From: Imbroritus primus
Lineage (GTDB): Bacteria; Pseudomonadota; Gammaproteobacteria; Burkholderiales; Burkholderiaceae
Reading direction: 5' to 3'
Assembly: GCA_000272025.2 (NCBI GenBank)
Contig: AKCV02000015.1
Coordinates: 620,001 to 684,000, forward strand
Length of the DNA: 64,000 nucleotides
Part shown: positions 1-11,598 of the stretch, in pieces
How the letters are laid out: each line of letters begins with the position of its first letter
How positions within the stretch are numbered: the first letter of the stretch is position 1
Program-made: the position numbers and the translations under genes
Notes under the pieces: generated by a model
Told to the model about the DNA's origin: nothing
The model's database searches: none
What the model saw: the letters and a program-made list of their open reading frames with translations, nothing else

Positions 1-1170
1 CCGCCGAACCGCACTGCGCGGACCGAAGAAGAGGCGCTGACGCTGGCTGCCGAGATCGGTTATCCGCTGGTGGTACGTCCGTCGTACGTGCTGGGTGGCC
101 GCGCCATGGAAATCGTGCACGAACCGCGCGACCTCGAGCGCTATATGCGCGAGGCCGTGAAGGTGTCGCACGATTCGCCGGTGCTGCTCGACCGCTTCCT
201 GAACGATGCCATCGAATGCGACGTGGATTGCATCTCGGACGGCAAGCGCGTGTTCATCGGCGGCGTGATGCAGCATATCGAACAGGCCGGCGTACACTCG
301 GGCGACTCTGCCTGTTCGCTCCCGCCGTACTCGCTGTCGCCGGAAACCGTCGCCGAGCTCAAGCGCCAGACGACCGAAATGGCCAAGGCGCTGAATGTGG
401 TGGGCCTGATGAACGTGCAGTTCGCCATCCAGCAGAATGATGGCAAGGACACCGTGTACGTGCTCGAAGTGAACCCGCGTGCGTCGCGGACCGTGCCGTA
501 CGTGTCCAAGGCCACCAGCCTCTCGCTGGCGAAGATCGCCGCGCGCTGCATGGCCGGTCAGTCGCTGGACGAGCAGGGCATTGCGAACGAAGTCGTGCCA
601 CCGTACTACAGCGTCAAGGAAGCCGTGTTCCCGTTCAACAAGTTCCCGGGCGTTGATCCGGTGCTCGGACCGGAAATGCGCTCCACTGGCGAAGTCATGG
701 GCGTGGGCCGTACCTTTGGCGAAGCGCTGTTCAAGAGCCAGCTGGCTGCCGGTTCGCGCCTGCCCGAGTCAGGCACGGTGCTGCTGACCGTCAAGGACAG
801 CGACAAGCCGATGGCCGTGGAAGTGGCACGCATGCTGCACGAGATGGGCTATACCCTGGTCGCCACGCGCGGCACGGCGTCGGCCATCGAGGCGGCTGGC
901 GTACCGGTGCGCGTGGTCAACAAGGTCAAGGATGGCCGCCCGCACATCGTCGACATGATCAAGAACGGCGAACTGGCACTCGTGTTCACGACGGTGGACG
1001 AAACACGTGGCGCGATTGCCGATTCGCGTTCGATCCGTACTTCGGCGCTGGCCAACCGCGTAACCTACTACACCACGATGGCCGGTGCTCGCGCCGCCGT
1101 GGAAGGCCTGAAGCACCTGCAGAACATGGAGGTCTATGACCTGCAGGGCTTGCACGCTTCGCTGCAGTAA
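1..1170 (+). CDS. carB: carbamoyl-phosphate synthase large subunit, 3' part
   Basis: This is the C-terminal part (about 389 residues) of the roughly 1080-residue CarB; the window edge removes the 5' end and the frame is open from base 1. CarB makes carbamoyl phosphate from bicarbonate, ATP and ammonia supplied by CarA, for arginine and pyrimidine synthesis. The visible portion covers most of the second ATP-grasp domain, with the VVRPSYVLGGRAM nucleotide-binding loop near its start, ExDVDCISDG, and EVNPRASRTVPYVSKATG-like metal/phosphate residues. The last 130 residues are the methylglyoxal-synthase-like allosteric domain (TRGTASAIEAAG). It ends in TAA 204 bases before greA. carB upstream of greA is usual in Burkholderiales. 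Confidence 0.97.
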   Translation, partial: PPNRTARTEEEALTLAAEIGYPLVVRPSYVLGGRAMEIVHEPRDLERYMREAVKVSHDSPVLLDRFLNDAIECDVDCISDGKRVFIGGVMQHIEQAGVHSGDSACSLPPYSLSPETVAELKRQTTEMAKALNVVGLMNVQFAIQQNDGKDTVYVLEVNPRASRTVPYVSKATSLSLAKIAARCMAGQSLDEQGIANEVVPPYYSVKEAVFPFNKFPGVDPVLGPEMRSTGEVMGVGRTFGEALFKSQLAAGSRLPESGTVLLTVKDSDKPMAVEVARMLHEMGYTLVATRGTASAIEAAGVPVRVVNKVKDGRPHIVDMIKNGELALVFTTVDETRGAIADSRSIRTSALANRVTYYTTMAGARAAVEGLKHLQNMEVYDLQGLHASLQ

Positions 1171-1207
1171 GGTCCAATACGCTTCAAGAAGGCGAATGTC
1201 CGCTGCG

Positions 1208-1231
1208 CCCGCTCCATGCATCATGGGCGGG
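1208..1231. other. hairpin downstream of carB
   Basis: CCCGC and CCATG on the left pair with CATGG and GCGGG on the right, with one bulged T and a three-base loop. No T-run follows, so this is not a canonical intrinsic terminator. It could stabilise the carB 3' end or assist termination before the greA promoter. Confidence 0.4.
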
Positions 1232-1246
1232 TGTGCGGCCCTTGCC

Positions 1247-1276
1247 TTGAATCTGGCCGGGAAATTGGCCTAAACT
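1247..1276 (+). promoter_or_regulatory. candidate sigma-70 promoter of greA
   Basis: A TTGAAT hexamer (1247-1252) is followed after 18 bases by TAAACT (1271-1276), about 100 bases before greA. The match is fair on both hexamers. This is a pattern call only. Confidence 0.4.
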
Positions 1277-1374
1277 ACGTCATAACCCATCAGTCAAACT
1301 GACAGCCGCGGTTGAGCGGATTGCGCACAGTGCGCGTCACGCTCCGCTGCGGCTCATTTTTTTGTCGAGAGACT

Positions 1375-1851
1375 ATGAGCACTATTCCCATTACCACGCG
1401 TGGCGCCGAGATGTTGCGCGAGGAACTGCACCGTCTGAAGGCCGTGGAACGGCCGAACGTGATCAACGCGATTTCCGAGGCGCGCGCACAGGGTGACTTG
1501 TCGGAGAACGCCGAGTACGATGCCGCGAAGGAAAAACAGGCTTTTATCGAAGGCCGTATCCTGGAGATCGAAGCCAAGCTGTCGGCCGCGCAAGTCATCG
1601 ACCCGAGCCAGCTCGATACCGATGGCCGCATCGTGTTTGGCGCGACGGTGGAACTCGAGGACCTGGAATCGGGCAAAGCCGTGACCTACCAGATCGTCGG
1701 CGATGATGAAGCCGATCTGGAAAGCGGCAAGATTTCTGTCAGTTCGCCGATCGCACGCGCGCTGATCGGCAAGTTCGAAGGCGATGTTGCCACCGTGGTG
1801 GCGCCCGCTGGCGACCGCGAGTACGAAGTCCTGGCCGTCAAATACCTCTGA
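1375..1851 (+). CDS. greA: transcription elongation factor GreA
   Basis: The 158-residue product has the usual GreA length. GreA enters the secondary channel of RNA polymerase and stimulates cleavage of the backtracked transcript. The N-terminal coiled coil includes the conserved segment around [20 protein letters not shown], with the acidic D/E pair at the coiled-coil tip (residues about 41-44). The C-terminal FKBP-like domain contains the GxxxGD and [10 protein letters not shown] motifs. The ATG at 1375 is preferred over an in-frame start 63 bases upstream because it gives the family-typical MSTIPITT N-terminus and has a GAGAGA-like ribosome site. The stop TGA overlaps the next ATG by one base, so the two genes are probably co-translated. 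Confidence 0.97.
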   Translation: MSTIPITTRGAEMLREELHRLKAVERPNVINAISEARAQGDLSENAEYDAAKEKQAFIEGRILEIEAKLSAAQVIDPSQLDTDGRIVFGATVELEDLESGKAVTYQIVGDDEADLESGKISVSSPIARALIGKFEGDVATVVAPAGDREYEVLAVKYL

Positions 1852-2321
1852 TGATGCCGCACCGCGTTTCCCTGCTGCTTGCGACCGTCTGGGCCGGCAG
1901 CCTCTGGACCATCGGTTACCTGGTGGCGCCGACGCTGTTTGCCGTGCTCGATGATCGCCAGGTGGCAGGCATGATCGCGGGACGACTGTTCCGCGCCGAG
2001 GCGATCCTCAGCGTGGTGTGCGGCGTGCTGCTGCTGGCCCTGGCCAATCTGCTCGTGCGTCGCGGCGAGGCATCGTACCGCGCGGTGCGATGGGTCGTCC
2101 TCGGCATGCTGCTGTGTACGCTGGTGGGCTATTTCGGCGTCCAGCCGTTCATGGAAGTGCTGCGGAACAAGGCCGAGGCCATGGGCGTGGCGGTCTCGGA
2201 GTCGCCATACAAGACGCAGTTCGGCATGCTGCACGGTGTATCTGGCAGTATCTACCTGCTGCAAAGCTTGCTGGGAATTGTGCTGATCTGGCGTTTGGGC
2301 GCACGCCCCGGACGCCTCTGA
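1851..2321 (+). CDS. DUF4149 family membrane protein
   Basis: The 156-residue protein has four predicted membrane helices (roughly residues 5-27, 48-66, 80-98 and 128-147). It resembles the DUF4149 family often found between greA and yhbY in Burkholderiales. Its function is unknown. The start overlaps the greA stop (TGATG), which points to translational coupling. A second ATG follows directly and could equally be used. A bidirectional terminator follows at 2376. Confidence 0.8.
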   Translation: MMPHRVSLLLATVWAGSLWTIGYLVAPTLFAVLDDRQVAGMIAGRLFRAEAILSVVCGVLLLALANLLVRRGEASYRAVRWVVLGMLLCTLVGYFGVQPFMEVLRNKAEAMGVAVSESPYKTQFGMLHGVSGSIYLLQSLLGIVLIWRLGARPGRL

Positions 2322-2375
2322 GGACTTTCTGACGACCGTCCGGCAAGGTACCGGATAGATCCGGGTGACGCAAAG

Positions 2376-2405
2376 CGGAAGCGGGGCCATAGCCCCGCTT
2401 TTCCG
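2376..2405. terminator. bidirectional intrinsic terminator
   Basis: A 9-bp G+C-rich stem AAGCGGGGC / GCCCCGCTT (2379-2387 and 2392-2400) with a CATA loop is flanked by GGAA on one side and TTCC on the other. It sits between the convergent DUF4149 and yhbY genes and has a short T-run on each strand. Confidence 0.8.
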
Positions 2406-2407
2406 TG

Positions 2408-2908
2408 TCAGGACAGGGCTTTCTTCTTCTGGCTGACGGGGCGGGCCTTGGCGCGCTTGACGGTGCCGGCCTTGGTGATGCGTTCGTTGCCGAGCACGGT
2501 GACCTTGGACGGCTTGGGCGGGCGCGTGGTGCCACTGCTTTTCTTGCGCACTAGCACGGTACGGATGCCGGCGCCGCGAATCGCTTCAGTGGCGGTGTCG
2601 GCGCGCTTGTCGCGGTTTTCGCGCAGCACGGGCGAGCCGGAGCGCCAGATCACCAGCAGCTTGCCGATATGCTGGACCGGCGCGGCATTGAGCGTGTCAC
2701 AAATTTCCTCGTACATGGCGATGCGCACATCGCGGTCATCGCCGAAGACACGGATCTTGATCAGGTCGTGCGCGCTCAGGCTGCGGTCGATTTCGAGCAG
2801 GACGGCACGCGTCAGGCCTTCGCTGCCGACCATGACGAGCGGATGCAGGGCGTGGGCGCGGGAGCGGAGTTCCGACCGTTGGGCGGGAGTGAGGTGTTGT
2901 GCGGGCAT
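2408..2908 (-). CDS. yhbY: YhbY family (CRM domain) RNA-binding protein
   Basis: Residues 4-100 form the CRS1/YhbY domain: LTPAQRSELRSRAHALHPLV, then VGSEGLT (the GxxG-type loop), then IKIRVFGDDRDVR. Members bind the large-ribosomal-subunit precursor and help assembly. The protein is 166 residues, compared with about 97 in E. coli. The extra 65 residues are a basic, low-complexity tail rich in Lys, Arg, Pro and Thr, of a kind seen in Burkholderiales homologues. It is divergent from rlmE, another 50S-assembly gene, and convergent with DUF4149. Confidence 0.9.
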   Translation of the reverse strand: MPAQHLTPAQRSELRSRAHALHPLVMVGSEGLTRAVLLEIDRSLSAHDLIKIRVFGDDRDVRIAMYEEICDTLNAAPVQHIGKLLVIWRSGSPVLRENRDKRADTATEAIRGAGIRTVLVRKKSSGTTRPPKPSKVTVLGNERITKAGTVKRAKARPVSQKKKALS

Positions 2909-3065
2909 GAATCTTCGAGAAAACAGGGTTGGCGCGTATTATCCGCCAAGTTGACCGGCTCGGGCGGAAAACCGGCAAGAATCCCCGGAATCGCCGAACT
3001 CTGCCAGAACGGCCGGGCAGAATTCGGGTACAGGGGCCAGGCAAGGCTCTGGTAGCAAATGCAAC

Positions 3066-3752
3066 ATGGCGAACGCAATGGCAAAAGGCAAATCCAAGAA
3101 CAAGTTCAACCAGTCGTGGCTGCACGACCATATGAACGATCCCTACGTCAAGCTGGCGCAGCGCGAAGGCTATCGTGCGCGCGCAGCCTATAAGCTCAAG
3201 GAGATCGATGAGCAGGACAAGCTCATTCATCCGGGCCAGGTCATCGTCGACCTGGGCGCCGCGCCGGGCAGCTGGAGCCAGTACGCGCGCAACAAGCTGG
3301 CGGACTCCCCGCGTGCCAAGGATGGCCGCATCGACGGTGCGATCATCGCCATCGACCTGCTGCCGCTGGAGCCGGTCGCCGATGTCACCTTTATCCAGGG
3401 CGATTTCCGTGACGATGCAGTGTACCGGCAGCTGGAAGAAACCGTGCTGGCTGCGTCAGGTGGAAGCAAGGTAGACCTTGTATTGTCAGACATGGCCCCC
3501 AATCTATCCGGTGTCGAGGCGGCCGATGCGGCGCGCATCGAGCACATCTGCGAGCTGGCCCTGGAATTTGCGCAGGCCCATTTGAAACCGGACGGAGCAT
3601 TGCTGGTCAAATGTTTTCACGGTAGCGGCTACAGCCAGATCGTGAAGCGTTTCAAGGACCAGTTCAAGGTGGTGGCGCCCCGCAAGCCCAAGGCCTCCCG
3701 CGACAAGTCGTCCGAGACGTTCATTCTCGGGCGATACCTGAAGACTCCCTGA
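3066..3752 (+). CDS. rlmE: 23S rRNA (uridine-2'-O)-methyltransferase RlmE (FtsJ/RrmJ)
   Basis: It methylates U2552 of 23S rRNA late in 50S assembly. The Rossmann fold carries the SAM-binding motif [15 protein letters not shown], and the K-D-K-E catalytic tetrad is visible: Lys in [10 protein letters not shown], Asp in LSDMAPN, Lys in [10 protein letters not shown] and Glu in SSETFIL. Length is 228 residues from the ATG at 3066. A second in-frame ATG at 3078 gives a start closer to most homologues ([14 protein letters not shown]), and neither has a convincing ribosome site. It lies just upstream of ftsH, as in most proteobacteria, with a 138-base gap. Confidence 0.97.
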   Translation: MANAMAKGKSKNKFNQSWLHDHMNDPYVKLAQREGYRARAAYKLKEIDEQDKLIHPGQVIVDLGAAPGSWSQYARNKLADSPRAKDGRIDGAIIAIDLLPLEPVADVTFIQGDFRDDAVYRQLEETVLAASGGSKVDLVLSDMAPNLSGVEAADAARIEHICELALEFAQAHLKPDGALLVKCFHGSGYSQIVKRFKDQFKVVAPRKPKASRDKSSETFILGRYLKTP

Positions 3753-3890
3753 CTGGCCGCTGGCCGGCGATAGGGATTGGCTCTGGGCCTCATTGATACG
3801 TTCAAACAGGCCAGGCAGCCGCGCGGGGCCGCGGTGCATTACAATGAAGGCATTCCGTGCCAAGGCATTTACGGTTAAAGGAGTTCGGCC

Positions 3891-5777
<1,887 letters not shown>

Positions 5778-5843
5778 TGCAGGGCTGAGCGACGGGGGGC
5801 GAAGAGTTCGATGGCTTGCTTCCTGGCTGGCCCCTGCCATATC

Positions 5844-5874
5844 AAAGCCGACGCTTCTGCGTCGGCTTTTTTTT
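5844..5874 (+). terminator. intrinsic terminator of ftsH
   Basis: An 11-bp perfect stem AAAGCCGACGC / GCGTCGGCTTT with a TTCT loop is followed by a run of Ts (eight in a row counting the stem end). It separates ftsH from folP. Confidence 0.9.
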
Positions 5875-5974
5875 GGCATCGTTTTTCGTGCCGGATTTCG
5901 CTATCCTTGAGGCCTTGCGGCCGAAATCCGGTCCGCCTCTCTACAAAATTCTCAGCTAGAACCTGAATCCAACG

Positions 5975-6826
5975 ATGTTCCAGTGTGGCCGATTCGACTT
6001 CACATCCCGCCAGCGACCGCTGGTGATGGGTATTCTCAACGTCACGCCCGATTCATTCTCGGACGGCGGGCAGCATGACACGCTCGACGCCGCGCGGCGC
6101 CGCGCCGACCAGATGGTGGCGGAGGGCGCCGACATCATCGACATTGGCGGTGAGTCGACCCGGCCCGGCAGCCCGCGTGTGCCGCTGCAGCAGGAACTGG
6201 ACCGCGTCCTGCCCGTGGTCGAGGCGCTGCGTGATTGTGGTGCGGTGCTGTCCGTCGATACCTACAAGCCGGACGTCATGCGCGCCGTCCTGCGCACTGG
6301 GGCGGACATGATCAACGACATCTGGGGCTTCCGCCAGCCAGGGGCGGTGGAGGCCGTGGCTGCGCCGGAAGCCGGCCGCGCCGCGCTGTGCGTGATGCAC
6401 ATGCAGGGCGATCCGGAAACCATGCAGAAGGATCCGCACTACGACGACGTGGTGGGCGAGGTGCATGATTTCCTGCAGGCGCAGGTCGAGACGCTGCAGG
6501 CCGCCGGCGTGGACCGCGCGCGCATCGTGCTCGATCCGGGTTTCGGCTTCGGCAAGACGTCGGCGCACAATCTCGCCTTGCTGAACCGTTTGCCGGCCTG
6601 CGCGCCGGCCGGGTATCCGATCCTGGTTGGCATGTCGCGCAAGTCCATGCTCGGCGCCGTCACCGGACGCGATGCGGCAGGGCGCCTGCACGGCAGCCTC
6701 GCCGCTGCGCTGATTGCCGTGGAGCGTGGTGCGGCGGTGGTACGGGTGCATGATGTGGCGGCGACCGTGGACGTGCTGCGCGTCTCGTGGGCGGTGCGCC
6801 AGGAAAATGCCAAAGCCGATTACTGA
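5975..6826 (+). CDS. folP: dihydropteroate synthase
   Basis: FolP condenses p-aminobenzoate with dihydropterin pyrophosphate in folate synthesis and is the sulfonamide target. The TIM-barrel motifs appear in order: [15 protein letters not shown] (residues about 18-32), [33 protein letters not shown] and VRVHDV near the C-terminus. Length (283) is normal. It is followed after 55 bases by glmM, the standard folP-glmM pair. Confidence 0.97.
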   Translation: MFQCGRFDFTSRQRPLVMGILNVTPDSFSDGGQHDTLDAARRRADQMVAEGADIIDIGGESTRPGSPRVPLQQELDRVLPVVEALRDCGAVLSVDTYKPDVMRAVLRTGADMINDIWGFRQPGAVEAVAAPEAGRAALCVMHMQGDPETMQKDPHYDDVVGEVHDFLQAQVETLQAAGVDRARIVLDPGFGFGKTSAHNLALLNRLPACAPAGYPILVGMSRKSMLGAVTGRDAAGRLHGSLAAALIAVERGAAVVRVHDVAATVDVLRVSWAVRQENAKADY

Positions 6827-6881
6827 CAAGAAAATCAAAATCGCTGGCGTATCCTTTTCGCCGGTGCAAGCAAGGGAAATC

Positions 6882-8222
6882 ATGTCCAGAAAATACTTCG
6901 GAACCGATGGAGTGCGCGGACGGGTCGGCGAGGCACCGATCACGCCGGATTTTGTCATGCGTCTTGGTTATGCCGCCGGCAAGGTGCTGGCCCAGGGCAA
7001 AGCCGCCAATGGCCGGCCGACCGTGCTGATCGGCAAGGACACGCGTATCTCCGGTTATATGCTGGAAGCTGCGCTGGAGGCAGGCTTTACTGCCGCTGGC
7101 GTGGATGTGCTGCTGACCGGCCCATTGCCCACGCCGGGCGTCGCCTATCTGACGCGGGCGCTACGCCTGTCGGCTGGCGTGGTGCTGTCGGCCAGCCACA
7201 ATCCCTTCTACGACAATGGCATCAAGTTTTTCTCCGCCCAAGGTGACAAGCTCCCCGATGCCGTGGAGCTGGCCATCGAGGCGGAGATCGACGCACCCAT
7301 GACCTATGTGCCGTCCGAAGCCCTCGGCCGTGCGCGCCGCATCGAGGATGCGGCAGGGCGCTACATCGAGTTCTGCAAGAGCACCTTTCCCACGCGTCTC
7401 GACCTGCGTGGCATGAAGATCGTCGTCGATTGCGCGCATGGTGCGTCGTATCACATCGCACCGCATGTCTTCCATGAGCTGGGCGCGGAAGTGATCGCCA
7501 TCGGCAACCAGCCGAACGGCCTGAACATCAACGATGGCTACGGCGCGACCGATCCGGACAACCTGATTCTCGCCGTGCGCGCCAATCATGCCGACATCGG
7601 CCTAGCCTTCGACGGCGATGCCGACCGGCTGCAGGTGGTCGATGCCACCGGCCGGCTGTATAACGGGGATGAGCTGCTGTATGCGTTGGTGCTTGACCGC
7701 CTGGCCAATGGCGAACACGTGCCGGGCGCGGTTGGCACGCTAATGACCAACATGGCCGTCGAGCTGGCGCTCAAACGGCGTGGCATCGAGTTTGTGCGGG
7801 CCAAGGTGGGCGACCGTTACGTGCTGGAAGAGCTGGCGGCGCGCGGCTGGCTGCTGGGCGGCGAAGGCTCGGGTCACCTGCTGTGCCTCGACAAGCACAG
7901 CACCGGCGATGGCATTATCTCCGCACTGCAGGTGTTGACGGCGATCCGTCGTGGCGGTCAGCCGCTGGCGGAACTGATCGCGGATGTACGGCTGTTTCCG
8001 CAGACGCTCATCAATGTGCGTGTCGAGAAGGGTTTCGACTGGCAGTCCCATGCCGGTCTCAAGGCCGCACGTGCCGAGGTGGAGCAGGAGCTCGATGGCA
8101 AGGGCCGGGTCCTGATCCGGCCGTCCGGCACCGAACCGGTGGTGCGCGTCATGGTCGAGGCCGAGCAGCCCGAACTGGCGCAGCGTTGTGCCGAACGTCT
8201 CGCGACTGTCATGAAATCATGA
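6882..8222 (+). CDS. glmM: phosphoglucosamine mutase
   Basis: GlmM converts glucosamine-6-phosphate to glucosamine-1-phosphate for peptidoglycan and LPS precursors. The 446-residue product begins [13 protein letters not shown], has the phosphoserine loop SASHNP (Ser about 105), the metal-binding DGDADR loop and the C-terminal phosphate-binding [11 protein letters not shown]. The reading frame is open 168 bases further upstream, inside folP. The start at 6882 is chosen because it matches the family N-terminus and has AAGGGA (6872-6877) at a good distance. Confidence 0.98.
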   Translation: MSRKYFGTDGVRGRVGEAPITPDFVMRLGYAAGKVLAQGKAANGRPTVLIGKDTRISGYMLEAALEAGFTAAGVDVLLTGPLPTPGVAYLTRALRLSAGVVLSASHNPFYDNGIKFFSAQGDKLPDAVELAIEAEIDAPMTYVPSEALGRARRIEDAAGRYIEFCKSTFPTRLDLRGMKIVVDCAHGASYHIAPHVFHELGAEVIAIGNQPNGLNINDGYGATDPDNLILAVRANHADIGLAFDGDADRLQVVDATGRLYNGDELLYALVLDRLANGEHVPGAVGTLMTNMAVELALKRRGIEFVRAKVGDRYVLEELAARGWLLGGEGSGHLLCLDKHSTGDGIISALQVLTAIRRGGQPLAELIADVRLFPQTLINVRVEKGFDWQSHAGLKAARAEVEQELDGKGRVLIRPSGTEPVVRVMVEAEQPELAQRCAERLATVMKS

Positions 8223-8494
8223 TGGCCGGGTGGCGCGGGCGTCATGTTCGTGCCACCCCGGCTATCCTTCCCCGCTATTCACCAGGCTGAGCCCGCACGG
8301 CTCATCGCCTGTCGATACCCGCCGCCGCCGTCGATGGCGGCGTACTCCCGTCCGCCTTCCACGCTCCTTTCCCCCGTTCCAGCAGGGTTTCCACGGCATT
8401 CCGCCTATGCCCGCATTCCTCGGGGGCTTGTCCCGTAGTGTGTTCCGCGCCGTCTTTCACGCTGCTTTCGACAGTCTTCCAAGTAAATTTCGTG

Positions 8495-8512
8495 TTGTCA
8501 CTGATCTGTCAT
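8495..8512 (+). promoter_or_regulatory. Pho box 1 upstream of pstS
   Basis: TTGTCAC-TGAT-CTGTCAT fits the two 7-bp direct repeats with 4-bp spacer recognised by PhoB (14 of 18 positions of the E. coli consensus by my count). It ends about ten bases before a TACAGT -10 candidate, which is the usual geometry for PhoB activation. PhoB itself is encoded in this operon. Confidence 0.75.
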
Positions 8513-8533
8513 ATTGAGGGCATACAGTTCGAT

Positions 8534-8551
8534 ATGTCAAAAATCTGTCAT
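8534..8551 (+). promoter_or_regulatory. Pho box 2 upstream of pstS
   Basis: ATGTCAA-AAAT-CTGTCAT matches 16 of 18 consensus positions and is the better of the two sites. It lies only 24 bases before the pstS ATG, too close to act as the -35 replacement for a leadered transcript. It may be an accessory or autoregulatory PhoB site near the transcription start. Confidence 0.75.
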
Positions 8552-8575
8552 GCCACAACGTGTCTTGGAGGACAT

Positions 8576-9607
8576 ATGAAACTGGTAAAAACGACGGTCG
8601 CAGGTCTGGTGTCCCTGGCGGTCATGGGTGCTGCATTCGCAGCTGAAGTCACTGGCGCAGGCGCTTCGTTCCCGGCCCCGGTCTACTCGAAGTGGGCTGA
8701 AGGCTACCAGAAAGCCACTGGCAACAAGGTCAATTATCAATCCATCGGTTCGTCGGGCGGCCTGCGCCAGATCAACGCCAAGACCGTGGATTTCGGCGCT
8801 TCCGATGCGCCGCTGAAGGATGACGAGCTGAACAAGTCCGGCCTGGTGCAATTCCCGACCGTGATCGGCGGCGTGGTGCCGGTGGTGAACATTCCCGGTA
8901 TCAAGCCGGGCGAGCTGACCATGACGGGTCCGGTACTGGCCGATATCTTCCTGGGCAAGATCAAGAAATGGAACGATCCGGCCATCCAGTCGCTGAACCC
9001 GAAGGCCAAGCTGCCGGCTCAGGACATTCTGGTGGTGCGCCGTGCCGACGGTTCGGGCACGACCTTCATCTTTACCAACTACCTCTCGAAGGTCAGCGAG
9101 GAGTGGAAGAGCAAGGTGGGTGAGGGTAACAGCGTGAACTGGCCGACCGGCACGGGCGGCAAGGGCAACGAAGGCGTGTCGGCCTTCGTACAGCGCCTGG
9201 GCGGTGCCATCGGCTACGTGGAATACGCTTACGCCAAGCAGAACAAGATGGCGCACATGACCATGAAGAACGCTGATGGCGCAGTGGTTTCGCCGAGCGA
9301 AGAGTCGTTCAAGGCTGCTGCGGCTGGCGCCGACTGGAAGAAGACCTATTATCAGGTTCTGACCAACCAGCCCGGCAAGGCTGCCTGGCCGATCACCAAC
9401 GCAACGTTCATCCTGATGCACCAGAAGCAGGACAAGCCGGAACAGGCTGCCGAAGCCCTCAAGTTCTTCGAGTGGGCCTACAGCAACGGCAGCACGATGG
9501 CCAGCGACCTCGACTATGTGCCGCTGCCGGCGTCGGTGATCAACCAGATCCGCGCCACCTGGAAGGCCAACATCAAGGACGCATCGGGCAAGCCGGTCCT
9601 GAACTGA
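8576..9607 (+). CDS. pstS: phosphate ABC transporter, periplasmic phosphate-binding protein PstS
   Basis: PstS captures inorganic phosphate in the periplasm and delivers it to PstCA. The 343-residue product starts with a 22-residue signal peptide ending AAFA-AE, then the family motif [20 protein letters not shown]. Phosphate-contacting segments [15 protein letters not shown] and [11 protein letters not shown] are present. The ATG at 8576 follows GGAGGA; a longer upstream reading frame exists but lacks a signal peptide at its start. First gene of pstSCAB-phoU-phoB-phoR. Two Pho boxes precede it, so phosphate-starvation control by PhoB is likely. Confidence 0.97.
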   Translation: MKLVKTTVAGLVSLAVMGAAFAAEVTGAGASFPAPVYSKWAEGYQKATGNKVNYQSIGSSGGLRQINAKTVDFGASDAPLKDDELNKSGLVQFPTVIGGVVPVVNIPGIKPGELTMTGPVLADIFLGKIKKWNDPAIQSLNPKAKLPAQDILVVRRADGSGTTFIFTNYLSKVSEEWKSKVGEGNSVNWPTGTGGKGNEGVSAFVQRLGGAIGYVEYAYAKQNKMAHMTMKNADGAVVSPSEESFKAAAAGADWKKTYYQVLTNQPGKAAWPITNATFILMHQKQDKPEQAAEALKFFEWAYSNGSTMASDLDYVPLPASVINQIRATWKANIKDASGKPVLN

Positions 9608-9635
9608 TCGACTGACTTTCCGATAATGTGCTTGA

Positions 9636-9665
9636 CCGCCCGTCCACGCTTCCGTGGACGGGCGG
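9636..9665 (+). other. stable hairpin between pstS and pstC
   Basis: CCGCCCGTCCACG (9636-9648) pairs perfectly with CGTGGACGGGCGG (9653-9665) around a CTTC loop: 13 bp, mostly G-C. No T-run follows. A hairpin of this type after pstS probably protects the pstS message or dampens transcription into pstC, giving more binding protein than permease. Confidence 0.75.
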
Positions 9666-9686
9666 CATCGACAGGTAGCCACCGTT

Positions 9687-10652
9687 ATGACATCTATGTC
9701 TGAATCAACGGGTGTACGCGCCCCCAGTGCCGCAGGCGACATCCTGTTCGGCGGACTGACGCGGATTGCCGCACTGATCACCCTGCTGTTGCTGGGTGGC
9801 ATCATCATCTCCCTGGTCATCAGCTCCTGGCCGACCATCGAGCGTTTCGGTCCCAGTTTCCTGTGGACCGCCGAATGGAATCCGCCCGCTGACATCTACG
9901 GTGCATTGATCCCGATCTATGGGACCATCGTCACTTCGCTCATCGCCCTGATTATCGCGGTGCCTGTCAGCTTCGGCATCGCCCTGTTCCTGACCGAGCT
10001 GTCCCCGGCCTGGCTGCGCCGCCCGCTTGGTACCGCCATCGAACTCCTCGCCGCCGTGCCCTCGATCGTGTATGGCATGTGGGGCCTGCTGGTGTTCTCC
10101 CCGATCTTCAGCAAGTACTTCCAGACACCGCTGGCTGCCACGGTCGGCCAGCTGCCGGTGATCGGCAAGCTGTTCCAGGGCGCGCCGCTCGGTATCGGCC
10201 TGCTGGCCGCCGGCGTGATCCTCGCGATCATGATCATCCCCTATATCGCCTCTGTGATGCGCGACGTCTTCGAGGTGACGCCCGTGTTGTTGAAGGAGTC
10301 GGCCTACGGCATCGGCTGCACGACCTGGGAAGTGATGTGGAACGTTGTGCTGCCGTACACCAAGGCCGGCGTCATCGGCGGCATCATGCTCGGCCTGGGC
10401 CGGGCACTCGGCGAGACGATGGCGGTGACTTTCGTCATTGGCAACACCAATTTCCTCAACGATGCTTCGCTGTTTTCGCCAGGCAACAGCATTACGTCAG
10501 CACTGGCGAATGAATTCGCCGAGGCTGGCCCCGGCCTGCATACCTCGGCGCTGATGGAGCTCGGCCTGATCCTGTTCCTGATCACCTTTGTCGTACTGGC
10601 GCTGTCCAAGCTGCTGTTGCTGCGCCTCGCCAAGGCGGAGGGTGGAAAATGA
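9687..10652 (+). CDS. pstC: phosphate ABC transporter permease PstC
   Basis: One of two membrane subunits of the high-affinity phosphate transporter. The 321-residue product has six predicted helices. The binding-protein-dependent transport signature is around [16 protein letters not shown] (residues about 236-251), and [13 protein letters not shown] marks the start of the conserved core. ATGs at 9687 and 9696 are both possible. The stop overlaps the pstA start by four bases (ATGA), indicating translational coupling. Confidence 0.96.
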   Translation: MTSMSESTGVRAPSAAGDILFGGLTRIAALITLLLLGGIIISLVISSWPTIERFGPSFLWTAEWNPPADIYGALIPIYGTIVTSLIALIIAVPVSFGIALFLTELSPAWLRRPLGTAIELLAAVPSIVYGMWGLLVFSPIFSKYFQTPLAATVGQLPVIGKLFQGAPLGIGLLAAGVILAIMIIPYIASVMRDVFEVTPVLLKESAYGIGCTTWEVMWNVVLPYTKAGVIGGIMLGLGRALGETMAVTFVIGNTNFLNDASLFSPGNSITSALANEFAEAGPGLHTSALMELGLILFLITFVVLALSKLLLLRLAKAEGGK

Positions 10653-11560
10653 GTTCGAATCCCACTGTCACCATGAATGACTCCGCCATGCCTGCCGTCC
10701 ATCCCGAATCCAGTGCACTGCGCACCCGCCTGCAGGCACGCCGGCGTAACGTCAACCGCGTGGCACTGACGCTGTCGATTGCCGCAATGTTGTTCGGCTT
10801 GTTCTGGCTCGCGTGGATCCTCTGGACCACGATCTCGCTGGGGATCGGCGGCTTGTCCATCGACCTGTTCACAAAAATGACGCCCGCGCCGAACACGGCG
10901 GGCGGCGGCCTTGCCAATGCCATCTTCGGCAGCCTGGTGATGGTGGCGATGGCCACGCTGATCGGCACGCCACTTGGTATCCTGGCCGGCATCTACCTGG
11001 CCGAATATGGACAAAAATCGCCGCTGGCCAGCTTCATTCGCTTCATCAACGATATTCTGCTGTCCGCACCGTCCATCGTCATCGGTTTGTTCGTGTATGC
11101 CGTGGTGGTAACGCGCATGGGTAATTTCTCTGGCTGGGCGGGCATCTGTGCGCTGGCGCTGCTGCAGATTCCGGTGGTCGTGCGAACCACGGAGAACATG
11201 CTGCACCTGGTACCGAACGCCATGCGTGAAGCGGCGTTCGCGTTGGGCACGCCGAAGTGGAAGATGGTGCTGTCCATCACCATGAAGGCTTCGTATGCCG
11301 GCATCATCACCGGCGTACTGCTGGCGGTGGCGCGCATCTCAGGCGAAACCGCGCCGCTGCTGTTCACCTCGCTGTCGAACCAGTTCTGGAGCATGGACCT
11401 GGGCAAGCCGATGGCCAACCTGCCGGTGACCATCTACTCCTTTGCGATGAGCCCGTTCGTCGAATGGCAGCAGCTGGCCTGGGCCGGCGTGTTCCTGATC
11501 ACGCTCGGGGTGCTGGGCCTGAATATCCTGGCCCGCACGCTGTTCAAGACGCGCACCTGA
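10649..11560 (+). CDS. pstA: phosphate ABC transporter permease PstA
   Basis: Second membrane subunit of the Pst transporter, 303 residues. A helix at about 45-67 is followed by five more. Characteristic segments are [32 protein letters not shown] and the EAA-like loop [14 protein letters not shown]. The first 40 residues are a cytoplasmic polar extension. It overlaps pstC by four bases and is followed after 38 bases by pstB. Confidence 0.96.
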   Translation: MSSNPTVTMNDSAMPAVHPESSALRTRLQARRRNVNRVALTLSIAAMLFGLFWLAWILWTTISLGIGGLSIDLFTKMTPAPNTAGGGLANAIFGSLVMVAMATLIGTPLGILAGIYLAEYGQKSPLASFIRFINDILLSAPSIVIGLFVYAVVVTRMGNFSGWAGICALALLQIPVVVRTTENMLHLVPNAMREAAFALGTPKWKMVLSITMKASYAGIITGVLLAVARISGETAPLLFTSLSNQFWSMDLGKPMANLPVTIYSFAMSPFVEWQQLAWAGVFLITLGVLGLNILARTLFKTRT

Positions 11561-11598
11561 GCGCCAGCCCACGATCCGAATTTGAAGCGAGAATCATA

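Larger units (their letters stand above)
8223..8575 (+). other. 353-base gap before pstS
   Basis: The first 270 bases (8223-8494) show no gene, hairpin with a T-run or repeat that I can support; they are C-rich. The last 80 bases hold the pst control region: two Pho-box-like sites (listed separately), a possible -10 element TACAGT (8523-8528) and the pstS ribosome site GGAGGA. Confidence 0.6.
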
